A stretch of 64,000 nucleotides of DNA from Reticulitermes speratus (GCA_021186555.1 JAJKFL010000010.1:5485085-5549084); one strand, 5' to 3'. Numbered from the stretch's first letter, positions 22,388 through 34,967 are shown. Translations and numbers: made by a program. The notes: generated from the letters alone by a model not told the origin.

Positions 22388-22584
22388 TATACAAAAATAT
22401 GTAATCGAACATTGCAGCACTGCTTCTTTTTCGAAATATCCTGGGTTCAAATCTCGGTCAGTACACCTGTTATCCTGACATTTGTTTGCTTCTAGTACGC
22501 TCTGGAAAAATGGTTGCACTTTACCTTATTAAGGTCACAACAGCTTCCTTTGCTGCCCATATAATTCATTCTGTATCTGTTTAC

Positions 22585-23185
22585 GACATGTCCGTAGCCT
22601 CTTCATTCTGCAGTCTGTCTTACGACAGGTCCGTAGCCTCTTCATTCTGTAGTCTGTCTTACGACAGGTCCGTAGCCTCTTCATTCTGTAGTCTGTCTTA
22701 CGACAGGTCCGTAGCCTCTTCATTCTGTAGTCTGTCTTACGACAGGTCCGTAGCCTCTTCATTCTGTAGTCTGTCTTACGACAGGTCCGTAGCCTCTTCA
22801 TTCTGTAGTCTGTCTTACGACAGGTCCGTAGCCTCTTCATTCTGTAGTCTGTCTTACGACAGGTCCGTAGCCACTTCATTCTGTAGTCTGTCTTACGACA
22901 GGTCCGTAGCCTCTTCATTCTGTAGTCTGCTTACGAAGGTCCGTAGCCACTTCATTCTGTAGTCTGTCTTACGACAGGTCCGTAGCCTCTTCATTCTGTA
23001 GTCTGCCTTACGACAGGTCCGTAGCCTCTTCATTCTCTAGTCTGTCTTACGACAGGTCCGTAGCCTCTTCACTCTGTAGTCTGTCTTACGACAGGTCCGT
23101 AGCCTCTTCACTCTGTAGTCTGTCTTACGACAGGTCCGTAGCCTCTTCATTCTGTAGTCTGTCTACGACAGGTCCATAGACTCTT
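22585..23185 (-). repeat. 39-bp array from the LINE-A 3' end (minus strand)
   Basis: About 15 units of the same 39-bp repeat as near 18 kb, in opposite orientation, joined at its right edge to the LINE-A C-terminal remnant. A few units carry small deletions (for example cttacgaaggtccg) that break the open frame. Confidence 0.9.
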
Positions 23186-23460
23186 CCAAAGCGAGTTCTC
23201 TACAGGGTGCGAGCAAGTGCTTCCTCTTTCAATTTCCAGTATCTTTTCTTTTCCTTAAGGTCATCCAGTAGCTGCTTACGTCTTCTCCCTCGTCGTCCCG
23301 TCATTTATATCCTTCCTTCTACCTTTCCTTCAATCACATGTTTCAGAAGGCAGTTTCTACGCAAGATGTGACCAATCCAATTAGCCTTTCTTCTTTTTAT
23401 TATATGTAGGATATTCCTCTCCTCCTCTCCTCTCCCATATCATTCAAATTTGTCATTTAC
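23186..23460 (-). pseudogene. LINE-A C-terminal remnant
   Basis: The minus strand encodes pieces of the LINE-A tail: RRKANWIGHILRRNCLLKHV, then a GRRGRRRKQLLDDLKEK-like segment and YWKLKEEAL. Frameshifts are present and the body of the reverse transcriptase is missing. It continues directly into the 39-bp array. Confidence 0.75.
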
Positions 23461-23609
23461 TATCTTCCTACATTTCCACGCTATATATGTTTAGTCCAAC
23501 TTATGAATGTTACTACGAAACTGTGCAATGCTGAAGTTTGAAGCAATTCGGTCTCTTGACTCGCTTTTTCACTCACCCACACAAACACTCTCGCTTACTA
23601 ACTCACTTA

Positions 23610-23992
23610 ATTATCTTTACTCATCACCAAATATTATTCGGGTGATCAAATCAAGAAGAATGAAATGGGCGGGGCATGTAGCACGTATGGAGAGGGAAGA
23701 GGTGCATACAGGATTTTGGTGGGGAGACCTGAGGGAAGGAGACCACTTGGAAGACCCAGGCGTAGATGGGAGGATAATATTAAAATTGATCTTCAAGAAG
23801 TGGGATGGGGGGACATGGACTGGATTAATACGGCTCAGGATAGGGACAGGTGGCGGGCTCTTGTGAATGCGGTAATGAACCTTAGGGTTCCATAAAACGC
23901 GTGTAATTTCTTGACTAGCTGACAACTTTTTAGCTTCTCAAGAAGAACTCTGCTCCATGGAGTTAGTTAGTTAGTTAGTTAGTTAGTTACTA
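23610..23992 (+). pseudogene. LINE-B reverse transcriptase C-terminus with (TTAG)n tail
   Basis: 5'-truncated non-LTR element. [12 protein letters not shown] is followed, after a one-base frameshift, by [39 protein letters not shown] and NLRVP-stop. [10 protein letters not shown] is a familiar LINE C-terminal motif. A 3' UTR of about 90 bp leads to seven TTAG units, the element's simple-repeat tail. Related ends lie near 28.6, 31.2, 32.3 and 36.3 kb. Confidence 0.8.
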
Positions 23993-24818
23993 ATTCACTC
24001 GCGTACTATCTTGTATTTTTCGCTGCTCTTCATATCGCCCGAACTCTCAGCCACACACTAACTGTCCCCCCCCCCCCCCCCTACATCACAACCACGTCCG
24101 CTTACTCCACTAGATTTCCCTTGTGAGATGTCTTCAATATTAACACAAGTTTTAACGCCTTTGGTATGATAAACCGCCGTCCTTCTCATCTGTCCAGTGC
24201 TTTATTTTCGTCTCTGTATTCATGAATTAGAGCCGACCAAGGCACTGCTTCCAACAGATATATTAATACATGTATTAACTATGATATAATACAGGGTGTT
24301 CAGCTTGACTCGGAACCAACGTATAGCTGCAATAATGCGTAGCGACCGATGACACCGACCGCCCTCCATTAGGCCCTACGTACACCCGCTTTAAAAGAAT
24401 CAACCTGTATAAAGCCTTAGGTAATCCACTTTTATTCGTGTTTAAGCTGTATACATGTACTCCAGACTGTTTCCAGCTTAATTATTTACCCTTTTCTGGT
24501 ACTTTCAATTACAGTAGCATCTGCGGCTACTTATCTTGTGAAATTCGAAAGGAACCCAGCTTTTTTTATTTTTCCTTTTTTTTTTTGAACACGCCCAAAC
24601 GTCGCAGTTCGTAGTTTGGTGGTCCCCGTTTTGATTCTCGCCTCTTGACTGGTGTCGTTAGTGGTTTCTGTACAACAATGATACAAGTCATATGATTCTG
24701 CCTCAAATTGGGCTGCAGTGTCAAAATTCCATGTCGTCTGCAATTTGCTACCCAAAATTATGTCACGAATTGACGCTGTATAGAGAGTAAAATGTAAACG
24801 TACATTTGTCCCTTTACA
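23993..24818. other. Poly-C run and possible small MITE; otherwise unassigned
   Basis: A C-run of about 15 lies near 24,066. At 24,292-24,407 a segment starts TA-cagggtgttcagc and ends caacctg-TA, but the inverted match is only a few bases, so I do not call it. Confidence 0.3.
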
Positions 24819-24819
24819 C

Positions 24820-25058
24820 GCCATAAAGGCATACGAGGGAGTGACAAGTGGTCAGCTTCAGTCTCTGGCCGATTTACCCCTCCCCCGGAGAAAGAACAAA
24901 AGATACCCATTGAATTGGAGACTGGATGGGCCCCAGAGACGGTTAAGACGATTTAGAGAAGAAAAAATCTCTTTTCCCTGATCGGAATCGAACCACGATT
25001 CCTCTGTTATCCAGCCTGTGGTGTAGTGACTATACCTACTGAGCCATCGCGGCTTCCA
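24820..25058 (-). mobile_element. SINE-D copy, diverged
   Basis: Reverse copy recognisable by gccataaaggc, gatacccattgaattggaga, gatgggccccag and the head complement ctatacctactgagccatcg. The B box is damaged (one base missing in the complement of gttcgaatcc). Confidence 0.7.
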
Positions 25059-25171
25059 GCTGTATGTTCGCTGAAGTTGAAAAGTTTCTTTAAATGATAA
25101 ACAGTTTTTCTTCTTTATCTATGTTGATTAACCCTTTTGAAGGCTCAGTATAACCTGAATTATATTTAAAC

Positions 25172-27230
25172 ATACAGTCCGTACCACGCAGTAAACACAC
25201 TCCGTCTCAGTTATACAAACCAGTCAGTTAATGTTGTACAGTGAAATAATCGCTGTTTGTTCTGAGATCCACACAAAACACATAAATACAGTCCGTACCG
25301 CGCAGTAAACACACTCCGTCTCAGTTATAGAAACCAGTCAGTTAATGCTGTACAGTGAAATAATCGCTGTTTGTTCTGAGATCCACACAAAACACATAAA
25401 TACAGTCCGTACCGCGCAGTAAACACACTCCGTCTCAGTTATACAAACCAGTCAGTTAATGTTGTACAGTGAAATAATCGCTGTTTGTTCTGAGATCCAC
25501 ACAAAACACATAAATACAGTCCGTACCGCGCAGTAAACACACTCCGTCTCAGTTATACAAACCAGTCAGTTAATGCTGTACAGTGAAATAATCGCTGTTT
25601 GTTCTGAGATCCATACAAAACACATAAATACAGTCCGTACCGCGCAGTAAACACACTCCGTCTCAGTTATAGAAACCAGTCAGTTAATGCTGTACAGTGA
25701 AATAATCGCTGTTTGTTCTGAGATCCACACAAAATACATAAATACAGTCCGTACCGCGCAGTAAACACACTCCGTCTCAGTTATACAAACCAGTCAGTTA
25801 ATGTTGTACAGTGAAATAATCGCTGTTTGTTCTGAGATCCACACAAAACACATAAATACAGTCCGTACCGCGCAGTAAACACACTCCGTCTCAGTTATAC
25901 AAACCAGCCAGTTAATGCTGTACAGTGAAATAATCGCTGTTTGTTCTGAGATCCATACAAAACACATAAATACAGTCCGTACCGCGCAGTAAACACACTC
26001 CGTCTCAGTTATAGAAACCAGTCAGTTAATGCTGTACAGTGAAATAATCGCTGTTTGTTCTGAGATCCACACAAAACACATAAATACAGTCCGTACCGCG
26101 CAGTAAACACACTCCGTCTCAGTTATACAAACCAGTCAGTTAATGTTGTACAGTGAAATAATCGCTGTTTGTTCTGAGATCCACACAAAACACATAAATA
26201 CAGTCCGTACCGCGCAGTAAACACACTCCGTCTCAGTTATACAAACCAGTCAGTTAATGCTGTACAGTGAAATAATCGCTGTTTGTTCTGAGATCCACAC
26301 AAAACACATAAATGCAGTCCGTACCGCGCAGTAAACACACTCCGTCTCAGTTATACAAACCAGTCAGTTAATGCTGTACAGGGAAATAATCGCTGTTTGT
26401 TCTGAGATCCACACAAAACACATAAATACAGTCCGTACCGCGCAGTAAACACACTCCGTCTCAGTTTATACAAACCAGTCAGTTAATGCTGTACAGTGAA
26501 ATAATCGCTGTTTGTTCTGAGATCCACACAAAACACATAAATACAGTCCGTACCGCGCAGTAAACACACTCCGTCTCAGTTAACAAACCAGTCAGTTAAT
26601 GTTGTACAGTGAAATAATCGCTGTTTGTTCTGAGATCCACACAAAACACATAAATACAGTCCGTACCGCGCAGTAAACACACTCTCTCAGTTATACAAAC
26701 CAGTCAGTTAATGCTTGTACAGTGAAATAATCGCTGTTTGTTCTGAGATCCACACAAAACACATAAATACAGTCCGTACCGCGCAGTAGAACACACTCCG
26801 TCTCAGTTATACAAACCAGTCAGTTAATGCTGTACAGTGAAATAATCGCTGTTTGTTCTGAGATCCACACAAAACACATAAATACAGTCCGTACCGCGCA
26901 GTAAACACACTCCATCTCAGTTATACAAACCAGTCAGTTAATGCTGTACAGTGAAATAATCGCTGTTTGTTCTGAGATCCACACAAAACACATAAATACA
27001 GTCCGTACCGCGCAGTAAAACACTCCGTCTCAGTTATACAAACCAGTCAGTTAATGTTGTACAGTGAAATAATCGCTGTTTGTTCTGAGATCCACACAAA
27101 ACACATAAATACAGTCCGTACCGCGCAGTAAATACACTCCGTCTCAGTTATACAAACCAGCAGTTAATGCTGTACAGTGAAATAATCGCTGTTTGTTCTG
27201 AGATCCACACAAAACACATAAATACACTGT
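25172..27230. repeat. 114-bp satellite, about 18 units
   Basis: Head-to-tail monomers of 114 bp containing cagtccgtaccgcgcagtaa, caaaccagtcagttaatg and aataatcgctgtttgttctg. Units alternate at a few diagnostic sites (atgttgtac or atgctgtac; atagaaacc or atacaaacc), suggesting multi-unit duplication. The right half has more single-base indels, which may be assembly error. A lone diverged monomer lies near 62.1 kb. Confidence 0.95.
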
Positions 27231-27275
27231 GTGGGCAGAACGTAGAATTTGTGAATGTTAAACTTGTGGCATATA

Positions 27276-27353
27276 CAGGTATACACAAAAGAATGGTGGT
27301 TTCTAATAGCTTTACACTAATTGAATCCGCACCATTCTTTTGTGTATACCCTG
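27276..27353. mobile_element. 78-bp palindromic MITE (copy 3)
   Basis: Again exactly 78 bp, starting caggtatacacaaaagaatg after TA. The left arm lost two bases of tgcggt. The right flank is TG instead of TA. It lies 45 bp from the end of the 114-bp satellite. Confidence 0.85.
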
Positions 27354-28127
27354 TGTTGTAAGGACTAATTCCGTCTCGGACATCAGTATTAATTGATGGA
27401 TTTTGTGGAAAAGCTTTAACACCTGAAAGTCATCTCCTCTTCTGTATTCAACAACGCATTACATCTACCCACGTTCTTTTGTGGTGTCGTATTAACAGTA
27501 TCCAGTTGAAGATCTGCTGCTTTTGTGAGTAAGGGGATAGGATCAATGGAAAGTGTGCGACTTTTTCGGAATTTTTTTTAGGAACGAGAAAATTACATCC
27601 TAACCGAGAGAACATTTTTATTCCAGGGAGGACGGTACTTAAACTTTCCAGAATAATGACGCACGGTTTCGAATTGCGTCAAATGAATAAATGTTTCCTT
27701 TTCTGTGTGTTATAACACGGTGGAGACTTTTAGACAAATCGATCGTGCGTTCATGAAATATCGTTACTTGTAATAACAGAGATGCAGAAATTAAGTGAGA
27801 CACTTGGCCCGAAAAGTTCATATGCGTCAGAGGATCATAAATTTGTTTTTAAATAATACGGTGACTTGATACACACATTGTTACTATTCCAAATAGAGTT
27901 AGTGTTACTTAAACAATTTGTTTACGGCTGTGAATTTTTAAAATCATAATTGCATTTCGAGCATTTTTTTTTTGGAATTAACATTTTGATTGAGAAAAAA
28001 AATATTTAGTTAAATCTGAAACGAAGGAAACGGGATTTTTAAAGACATGTCAGGAATAATAGCAAATTAGACCAAAAAAATAAAGATAAGTGAGAGACAT
28101 TACATATTTTCTGTATATGTAAGAATG
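27354..28127. other. No supported feature
   Basis: AT-rich, no recognised element. Confidence 0.3.
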
Positions 28128-28365
28128 TCAGCCGGTATAGCTCAGTCAGTATAGTGATAGGCTTTGGGCTGGAGAAGCGAAGAACCGTGGTTCTATTCCA
28201 GGCAGTGACAAGATATTTTCTATTTTTTTTAAATGTATAGATTTTGCCTCGAGCTTGCCCAGCCTTCTGGTCACTGAGCGCCGGGAGATCTTCGCTTGGG
28301 GATAAAGCGGCGGAAGCGTGAGGCTGACTTCTAACCTCCATCTAGTGCGATGTTAATAATGAGTG
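28128..28365 (+). mobile_element. SINE-D-like copy, diverged
   Basis: Head ccggtatagctcagtcagta with a decayed B box (gtggttctattcc), and 3' body aagcggcggaagcgtgaggc followed by cctccatctagtgcgatg. The middle does not match other D copies well, so this may be an old copy or related sub-family. Confidence 0.6.
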
Positions 28366-28516
28366 GATGTATATTTCCTTTGCCACATACGTCGTAATGG
28401 AGTTCACAGGGACAATTTTACGTGTAAGGACAGAGGACTACGTAGAGGAAGGACTGTTTATTGTAACACATAGGCCCGTTAATAGACTGCATTATAAGAA
28501 TTTCTCAAAATTCTGC

Positions 28517-28745
28517 CTCCCTCGCATTTTATGGAACCCGAAGTTTCATTACCGCATTCAAAAGCGCCCGCCATCCCTCTGTATCCTGAGCCAGATCAAT
28601 CCAGTCCATGAATCCCCGTCCCACGTCTTGAAGAACTATTTTAATATTTACGTCTAGGTCTTCCAAGTGGTTTCTTTCCATGTTATCCCCTCAAAAACTC
28701 TGTATGCATATTTCCCTTTCCCTATACATGCCACATGCCCGGAAT
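28517..28745 (-). pseudogene. LINE-B C-terminal remnant
   Basis: The minus strand matches LINE-B from the 3' UTR (ttatggaacccgaag) through the GRPRR- and WEDN-coding region, with many substitutions and frameshifts. The TTAG tail is absent. Confidence 0.7.
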
Positions 28746-29750
28746 TCAGTCTTAACTTTAGCAATAATCGAAGTGAAATACAGATATAGGAAGACAATAA
28801 AATGGAATGTTTTGGAACAGGTAGAGGCTTGGGTCTGTATCGTGGATGGAAAATGAAGAGCAGTTGTGAATGTCTATCCCTTTGGAATCCTGAAGCCTTC
28901 TCCAATTATACGTATTTTTATACCACATTTCAAATTGTGTCCCTACTCCAAGTGCTAACTTCACAAATTGTTCCGGAACGCTATTCGTTTCAAATTAGCC
29001 TGTGATCCCTGAGGCGAAATACAGCATTGTTCCACTTCTGAATTGGACAGTTTAGATGGAACAAATTGCGTTTAGTCTCCATAGCAACCTCAGAATTGTA
29101 TGATGAAGCTTTGCCTCAGACAAATGATTACTAAGAAGAAAAATTGTGAAGAGAATTTTTAAAATTAGCTTTCCATAACAAGTAAGAAATTAGATGCTTT
29201 GTAAGGCATTCAGTAAGTCTTCATAATGCTCCTCGCTGTCAAAGAGTTTCCGCTTCCAGAAATGTGACTGCTTGTAGACGAAGTGAGAGCGAGTGCGAAT
29301 TAGTATTAACATTGTTCTGAATTTTTAATTTCTTACATTATTTTCACCGACTTCCTGTTTTTAATCCACTTTCCCTTGCGAAATGAAAAAAGAAATATAG
29401 GCCTATGCTATCCCATTATATGTGTGAACTTTCAATTTAGATTTTGAATCATTTGACTGTCTCCAGCGGAACTTGTTATTGGATTTGTGGTATTAAGGCG
29501 CCATACAATGCCGAACTTTTAATATCATGCAGATTGTGACAACAATATGGCGAAAGCACGAATTTATAAATCAGCAGCGGCATCAGAGCCATTTACTTTA
29601 TGGTATGAAGTAATGTATATTAATAGAGTGTGTAAAATGTACACCCTGTGTTACGGTAATATTTTGCAGACTGTAACGTAAAAAGATAATGACATTTTTC
29701 CTTAAGTCCTTAAGTTCTTGGTCTTTGCAACAAATAATGGGCAACTTGGG
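28746..29750. other. No supported feature
   Basis: No recognised element, RNA gene or conserved coding segment. Confidence 0.3.
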
Positions 29751-29756
29751 GTTCAT

Positions 29757-30235
29757 TCATTCATTCATTCATTTATTCATTCATTCATTCCGTAGTCTGT
29801 CTTACGACAAGTCCATAACCTCTTCCAGAGCGAGTTCTCCACAGAGTGCGATCTAGTGCTTCCTCTTTCAATTTCCAGTACCCTATCTTTTCTTTACTGT
29901 CATCCAGTAGCTGCTTACGCCTTCTTTCTGGTCTCCCCGTCATATCTATCCTTCTTTCTAACTTTCCTTCAATCACGTGTTTCAGAAGGCAGTTTCTACG
30001 CAAGATGTGACCAATCCAGTTAGCCTTTCTTCTTTTTATTGTATGTATGATATTCCTCTCCTCCTTCACTCTGTGTAATACTTCTTCATTTCTCACACGA
30101 TCGGTCCAAATGATCTTCTCCATTCTTCTCCAGCACCACATTTCAAAACCTTTCCAGATACTTCTGATCTACTTTCCGAAGTGTCCACGTTTCAGCACCA
30201 CACAAAGCTATGCTCCAAATGTAGCACATTACTTG
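29757..30235 (-). pseudogene. LINE-A 3' end, best-preserved copy
   Basis: Reading the minus strand: ETWTLRKVDQKYLER, a one-base frameshift, then 118 uninterrupted codons from MWCWRRMEKIIWTDRVRNEE through ANWIGHILRRNCLLKHVIEG and EALDRTLWRTRSGRGYG to VVRQTTE. The end has a single copy of the terminal motif (cttgtcgtaagacagactac) and then (GAAT)n. This shows the ancestral end: one motif plus a tetranucleotide tail, without the 39-bp array. Confidence 0.85.
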
Positions 30236-30539
30236 GGTTAGGCACGTTAAATTCGGTAAGCAGATGGAAGACAACATTTCTTACAAATGTCATATGAAAT
30301 GTTATTGCAGGTTCACTACAAAATATTTTTAAACCGGTTGCAATATGAGGTTGGCAGGCATGGGATAACGGGAACAGCAAATAAGTAGAGTAAAAACGGA
30401 AAGGAGAAGAGGGAAGAGGAATAAAGCATGTGTAATCGTAGGACAGACAATAGACCTGAAGACCTTATTTCATTAAGAAGATACAATAGATTAGACAGAT
30501 GGCAGTGTATAACACAGAAATACCAACAGAGAGGAGGAT

Positions 30540-30665
30540 AACTTGAAAGATCATGTAGTTGGTGGTCCAGAAAGTAATGGGGGATGTTTCAAAGGAAGAA
30601 GCCCAGTGGGAAAACCTAGATGTAGAATTGAAGATGCTCTTTGGAAGGATGATGTAGGAGTTATA
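30540..30665 (+). pseudogene. Third LINE lineage, C-terminal scrap
   Basis: Translation gives GCFKGRSPVGKPRCRIEDAL then WKDDVG, resembling the GKRPVGKPR-x-RWEDAV-x-DA motif near the C-terminus of some non-LTR reverse transcriptases. It is too short to classify, and abuts the left arm of the 2.1-kb inverted repeat. Confidence 0.5.
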
Positions 30666-31035
30666 GTGTGGCTCAAAAGTTACTTGATTCTCGACGTTCA
30701 ATTTTGCCTCTAGAGTCACGTGACTTTCGCGCCATATTGCACTGTTTTGATATTCCGTGACTATCCTACTTTTGTTCGCAGCCGTTTCTCTCAAGACTTA
30801 TATTAAATAACGTTAAATGGAATGTAGATTTGGAACGATCAACATGAAAGAATACGAAATTGTCGTGGCCTATTTTGAGGTAATAGATGCCCAGCACTCA
30901 TCAAATTATTGACTTTTAAGTTATTTAACGAAGCTCTTTCTACTGCCGAGGTTCTACAGCGTCGAATATAATTACACTAAATGATCATAGAATGTAATTA
31001 TTGGAGGTCTTAGCAGGAGACAGTATTAGTCTAAT

Positions 31036-31335
31036 GTCAGTGTGTTTGCATACAGGGTTTTGGTGTGGAGACTGAGGGAAGGAGACCACTTGGAAGATCC
31101 AGACGTAGATGGGAGGATAATATTAAAATGGATCTTCAAGAAGTGGGATGGGGGGGGCATGGACTGGATTGATATGGCTCAGGATAGGGACATGTGGCGG
31201 GCTCTTGTGAGTGCGGTGATGAACCTTCGGGTTCCATAAAATGCGGGGAATTTATTGACTAGCTGAGGACCTGTTAGCTTCTCAAGAAGGACTGTGCTAC
31301 ATTGAGTTAGTTAGTTACTTAGTTAGTTAGTTAGT
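31036..31335 (+). pseudogene. LINE-B C-terminus in left arm
   Basis: Same peptide as other LINE-B ends, but a deleted C in ggagactgagg and extra G in gggggggcatgg shift the frame. The last part reads [20 protein letters not shown]. Confidence 0.75.
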
Positions 31336-32104
31336 CAGTGTGGCTTCAGGAATGAATAGAAATAATAAGCACGTATCTGTTTTCGGTTGCTACAGCTTTT
31401 CCCAAAATTACAGTACATTTTTTTTTATAAATGTAATGAGTCTCCACATTTTGTATTTTGTATTAAGAGGGGAGGTTGAAGGAAGGTGATCCGGGTGGCC
31501 ATGGCCCGAAAACAGGCCGAAGCGCCGTAGAAGACGAAGATGTAGATGGTGGAAAGATAATTTTGAACGGTACTGCGTGTTTTGTGTTCCGATATCTAAC
31601 TTCCAAAATGACAGTATTGATAATGTTTGGAAATACGTATTTTGAACATACTGTTTTTACGCACTGTGCAGTGAGAAGCTTCTGCACAGAGTGCGTGTGT
31701 CAGTCAAGGTGTCTGTGTAAAACGCGGGTTGCATTTGGAGCAAATTAAATTTTGTACGTTAAAAGCAGTATCACATATCAGTCGTAATATGTGTTACCCT
31801 CGCTACCAATTATCGACACCAAAATGATTAACCCCTAATCTGTTTTATACCATTCCGCCGTTTGTCAAAGTGAAAACTTTGGAAGGGGTGGATGGAAAAG
31901 TCGTGTTTGTGCTCGTGTTATTTGGAGTTTGAGTGATGTTCAGAATGCGGAATAACATTACAAATCTAAATTTGTCCCGGTTTTGCAGAATACAAAATGT
32001 GGAGACTCATTACATTTATAAAAAAAAATGTACTGTAATTTTGGGAAAAGCTGTAGCAACCGAAAACAGATATGTGGTTATTATTTCTATTTATTCCTGA
32101 AAAC

Positions 32105-32405
32105 ACACTGACTAACTAACTAACTAAGTAACTAACTCAATGAAGCAGAGTCCTTCTTGAGAAGCTAACCGGTCGTCAGCTAGTCAAGAAATTCCCCGCA
32201 TTTTATGGAACCCGAAGGTTCATCACCGCACTCACAAGAGCCCGCCACATGTCCCTATCCTGAGCTATATCAATCCAGTACATGCCCCCCCATCCCACTT
32301 CTTGAAGATCCATTTTAATATTATCCTCCCACCTACGTCTGGGTCTTCCAAGTGGTCTCCTTCCCTCAGGTCTCCACACCAAAACCCTGTATGCAAACAC
32401 ACTGA
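32105..32405 (-). pseudogene. LINE-B C-terminus in right arm
   Basis: Reverse twin of the left-arm copy with the frame intact: [18 protein letters not shown], then [33 protein letters not shown] and a stop. This shows that the frameshifts in the left arm arose after duplication or are assembly errors. Confidence 0.8.
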
Positions 32406-32792
32406 CAGTAGACTAATACTGTCTCCTGCTAAGACCTCCAATAATTACATTCTATGATCATTTAGTGTAAGTATATTCGACGCTGTAGAACCTCGGCAGT
32501 AGAAAGAGCTTCGTTAAATAACTTAAAAGTCAATAATTTGATGAGTGCTAGGCATCTATTACCTCAAAATAGGCCACGACAATTTCGTATTCTTTCATGT
32601 TGATCGTTCCAAATCTACATTCCATTTAACGTTATTTAATATAAGTCTTGACAGAAACGGCTGCGAACAAAAGTAGGATAGTCACGGAATATCAAAACAG
32701 TGCAATATGGCGCGAAAGTCACGTGACTCTAGAGGCAAAATTGAACGTCGAGAATCAAGTAACTTTTGAGCCACCCTATAACTCCTACATTC

Positions 32793-33388
32793 GTAGGTCA
32801 TACGCAAACTTTGACAGCCTCAGGACTGAACTTATTTCTCCAGACCCTCATTAATCCACTTTAGTTTTTAAAGTTGCAAATTTTGGGGTTAGAAGTAGGG
32901 GGAGGTCTGACTGTAGCTTGGAGCGCTGCGGATTGAATTTCAGAATCGTATCCCTTAACTCTCGGAAGGAATTCAAACTCGAGAACTACTGTCTTACCAC
33001 GCCGAATTTATAAACCAAATTCCAAAGCGGATATCGCTTCCGGCACTGAAAACGGAGACGTACTGTTTGCAACCGAAAGTAATCAGCGTCCGGTTGGGCA
33101 GTCACAGGGTGTTTCTTATACAGAATGTCACACTTATCGTGTCCCTGCGCAAGGCAGATTTATCGCATAGAAATCCTGCACCTACCGAGGCAAACTGTCA
33201 CACCGTCCGTGCTCAGAGACATAATAAAATAGATACCCTACACGGAAAGAAATTAAAATCATTGCGTTTATTATTTTAGATCGTAATTGACACAAATTGG
33301 GATTTAAAGACTTCATGTGTAAGAGGGTAGGTCAGCAAATAAGCTTAAAATATACATGTTTAGTGTTCCTTATTTCCAAATGTAATAG
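32793..33388. other. No supported feature
   Basis: Unassigned sequence between the inverted repeat and a transposase remnant. Confidence 0.3.
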
Positions 33389-33389
33389 A

Positions 33390-33640
33390 AACAGTGCACA
33401 TTGAACTGTTCTGCTGTCCCACTGCATTTCCACGTAGTCCTCGCCACAACTGAGGCATTTATCATACTGTGTGACGAGCTTTTCTATTCCCTGTCGATAT
33501 CAGTCCGTGTCCTGTGTTATCAGCCATCGTGTAACAGCTGTTTGCACCTCGCGATCGTCTTTAAATTTGTGGCCGTCAAGATTTTGCTTCAGCGCTGTAA
33601 ACAGATGACAATCGCTCGGCGACGAATTCTGCTGATATAG
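33390..33640 (-). pseudogene. Tc1/mariner transposase C-terminal remnant (second copy)
   Basis: About 90% similar by eye to the remnant near 13.4 kb. The minus strand includes LKQNLDGHKFKDDREV, VTRWLITQDTD, KLVTQYDKCLSCGEDYVE and MQWDSRTVQ. Both fragments start and stop at similar points, suggesting copies of one non-autonomous deletion derivative. Confidence 0.7.
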
Positions 33641-34212
33641 TCACAATAATTGGAGATTATTTTAGTTATCAGATTCATTATGGAGTAATAATTATTACAA
33701 AAGTTTGTCAAGAAGTAATCAGCCTCTTAGAGTACGTCGTGTGTGTCACTGCATTACAAACACAGTTTTATTGTTTTAGTGTTCGGTCCAGTTTTGCTTT
33801 GCAGTAGGATCGTCTTTCCCTATAACAGACATACATATGAGTTTGAGACTCTTCAGTACATTTCTTTGATATTAAGGTACGTAATAACCGTCAGAAAGAG
33901 AGAAGAAAAGAGAGACGGCCTAAGTATAAACGTAACATTGAGGCGCTTTCGCGTAACCATTGTTGCCGTGGAAAAGCAATACATATTACATATGTGTCTG
34001 TAGCCTTAGTTATCCAGCATACAAAGCGCATGCGCCGTATTATATTGTCATCTGTGGCCTGTCTGGCTGTACCGAATTTTTTCACATTATCTCATAAACG
34101 GCACGATTTTTGGGAAAAAGTTATTGAACATAAAATGTGTGTTTTGATTTTCTCTACAACTTTTGTCTGAAACATTTCTCATTCTAAGAAGAATTCAGCA
34201 AGATATTGTCAT

Positions 34213-34430
34213 AAATGTACATCGGTCTTCATGTAAAGTACCCGTTATTCTTGTCAGATTTTAATGAAACTTGAATCTTCTCGACAGATTTTCGAAAAAT
34301 ACTCAAATATCAAATTGTATGGACATTCATTCGCTGGGAGTCGAGTTTTTCAATGTGGACGGACGGACAGACAGACATGACGAAACTAATAGTCGCTTTT
34401 CGCAATTTTGTGAACTTGTCCAAAAATGAT
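34213..34430 (+). repeat. Single diverged unit related to the 113-bp repeat
   Basis: Matches the 20-kb array and its right flank: ggtcttcatgtaaa, tctcgacagatttt, then gacggacggacagacagaca and tgacgaaactaa plus gtcgcttttcgc. This unexpanded copy indicates a dispersed element as the source of the array. Confidence 0.7.
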
Positions 34431-34967
34431 ATAACTTTCAGACCTCGTGCACAGAGACGCCTATGAAACCACAAACGAACGTGCTGCGGGCATCAATCTG
34501 TCAAGTCGTCATACGACGCTCTGAGTGTTTGAACGCACTTTTCTCTTTTACAGCACGACGTTAAACTCGTCCGAACTTTCTACCTTATGTAAACAGAGAA
34601 AGGAAATTAATTTCACGAAACTCCGTGATGGTTCCGCCCCCCTGCAGGCGGATAGGGATGTGACGTTAAACTGAAAATGTTATGAAAATTAAAACACGAG
34701 GCAGATTGTTGCTAATTGCGTTCTTAGAGATCTTACGTACTTGATTGGTTTTGATGCGGTTTTACTGAGGATAAAAGTAAGCTACATTTTTGACAAAACT
34801 GTACCTTGCAGCGAGTAATACGTTCTGTCGTTAGAGCTAGACAGCGGTACACATATAAGAAAGAACAAGTGCATGAATTGTTTTCGTTATGTTTAATTAT
34901 ATATCAAACAATACCTAGCAGTCCTCCAAACATGTCAGTCTCAATGACCTCTGTTATTATACTTCGG
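34431..34967. other. No supported feature
   Basis: No recognised element or coding domain. Confidence 0.3.

Larger units (their letters stand above)
30651..32792. repeat. 2.1-kb inverted repeat (about 0.8-kb arms)
   Basis: Left arm 30,651-31,465 and right arm 31,989-32,792 are near-identical reverse complements around a spacer of about 520 bp. Outer ends share gtaggagttata then gtggctcaaaagttactt (one base differs). Differences are sparse single substitutions and one- or two-base indels. Each arm contains the same LINE-B 3' end with its TTAG tail, so the LINE insertion predates the inverted duplication. The spacer starts with the ggcccgaaaacaggccgaag LINE-type end. Confidence 0.9.

Noticed and set aside
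24292..24407. Possible TA-flanked MITE
   Set aside because: Inverted end similarity is limited to about six bases.
25172..27230. CRISPR-like regular array (also 41.9-43.8 kb)
   Set aside because: Whole units are repeated without unique spacers, and the context is eukaryotic satellite DNA.
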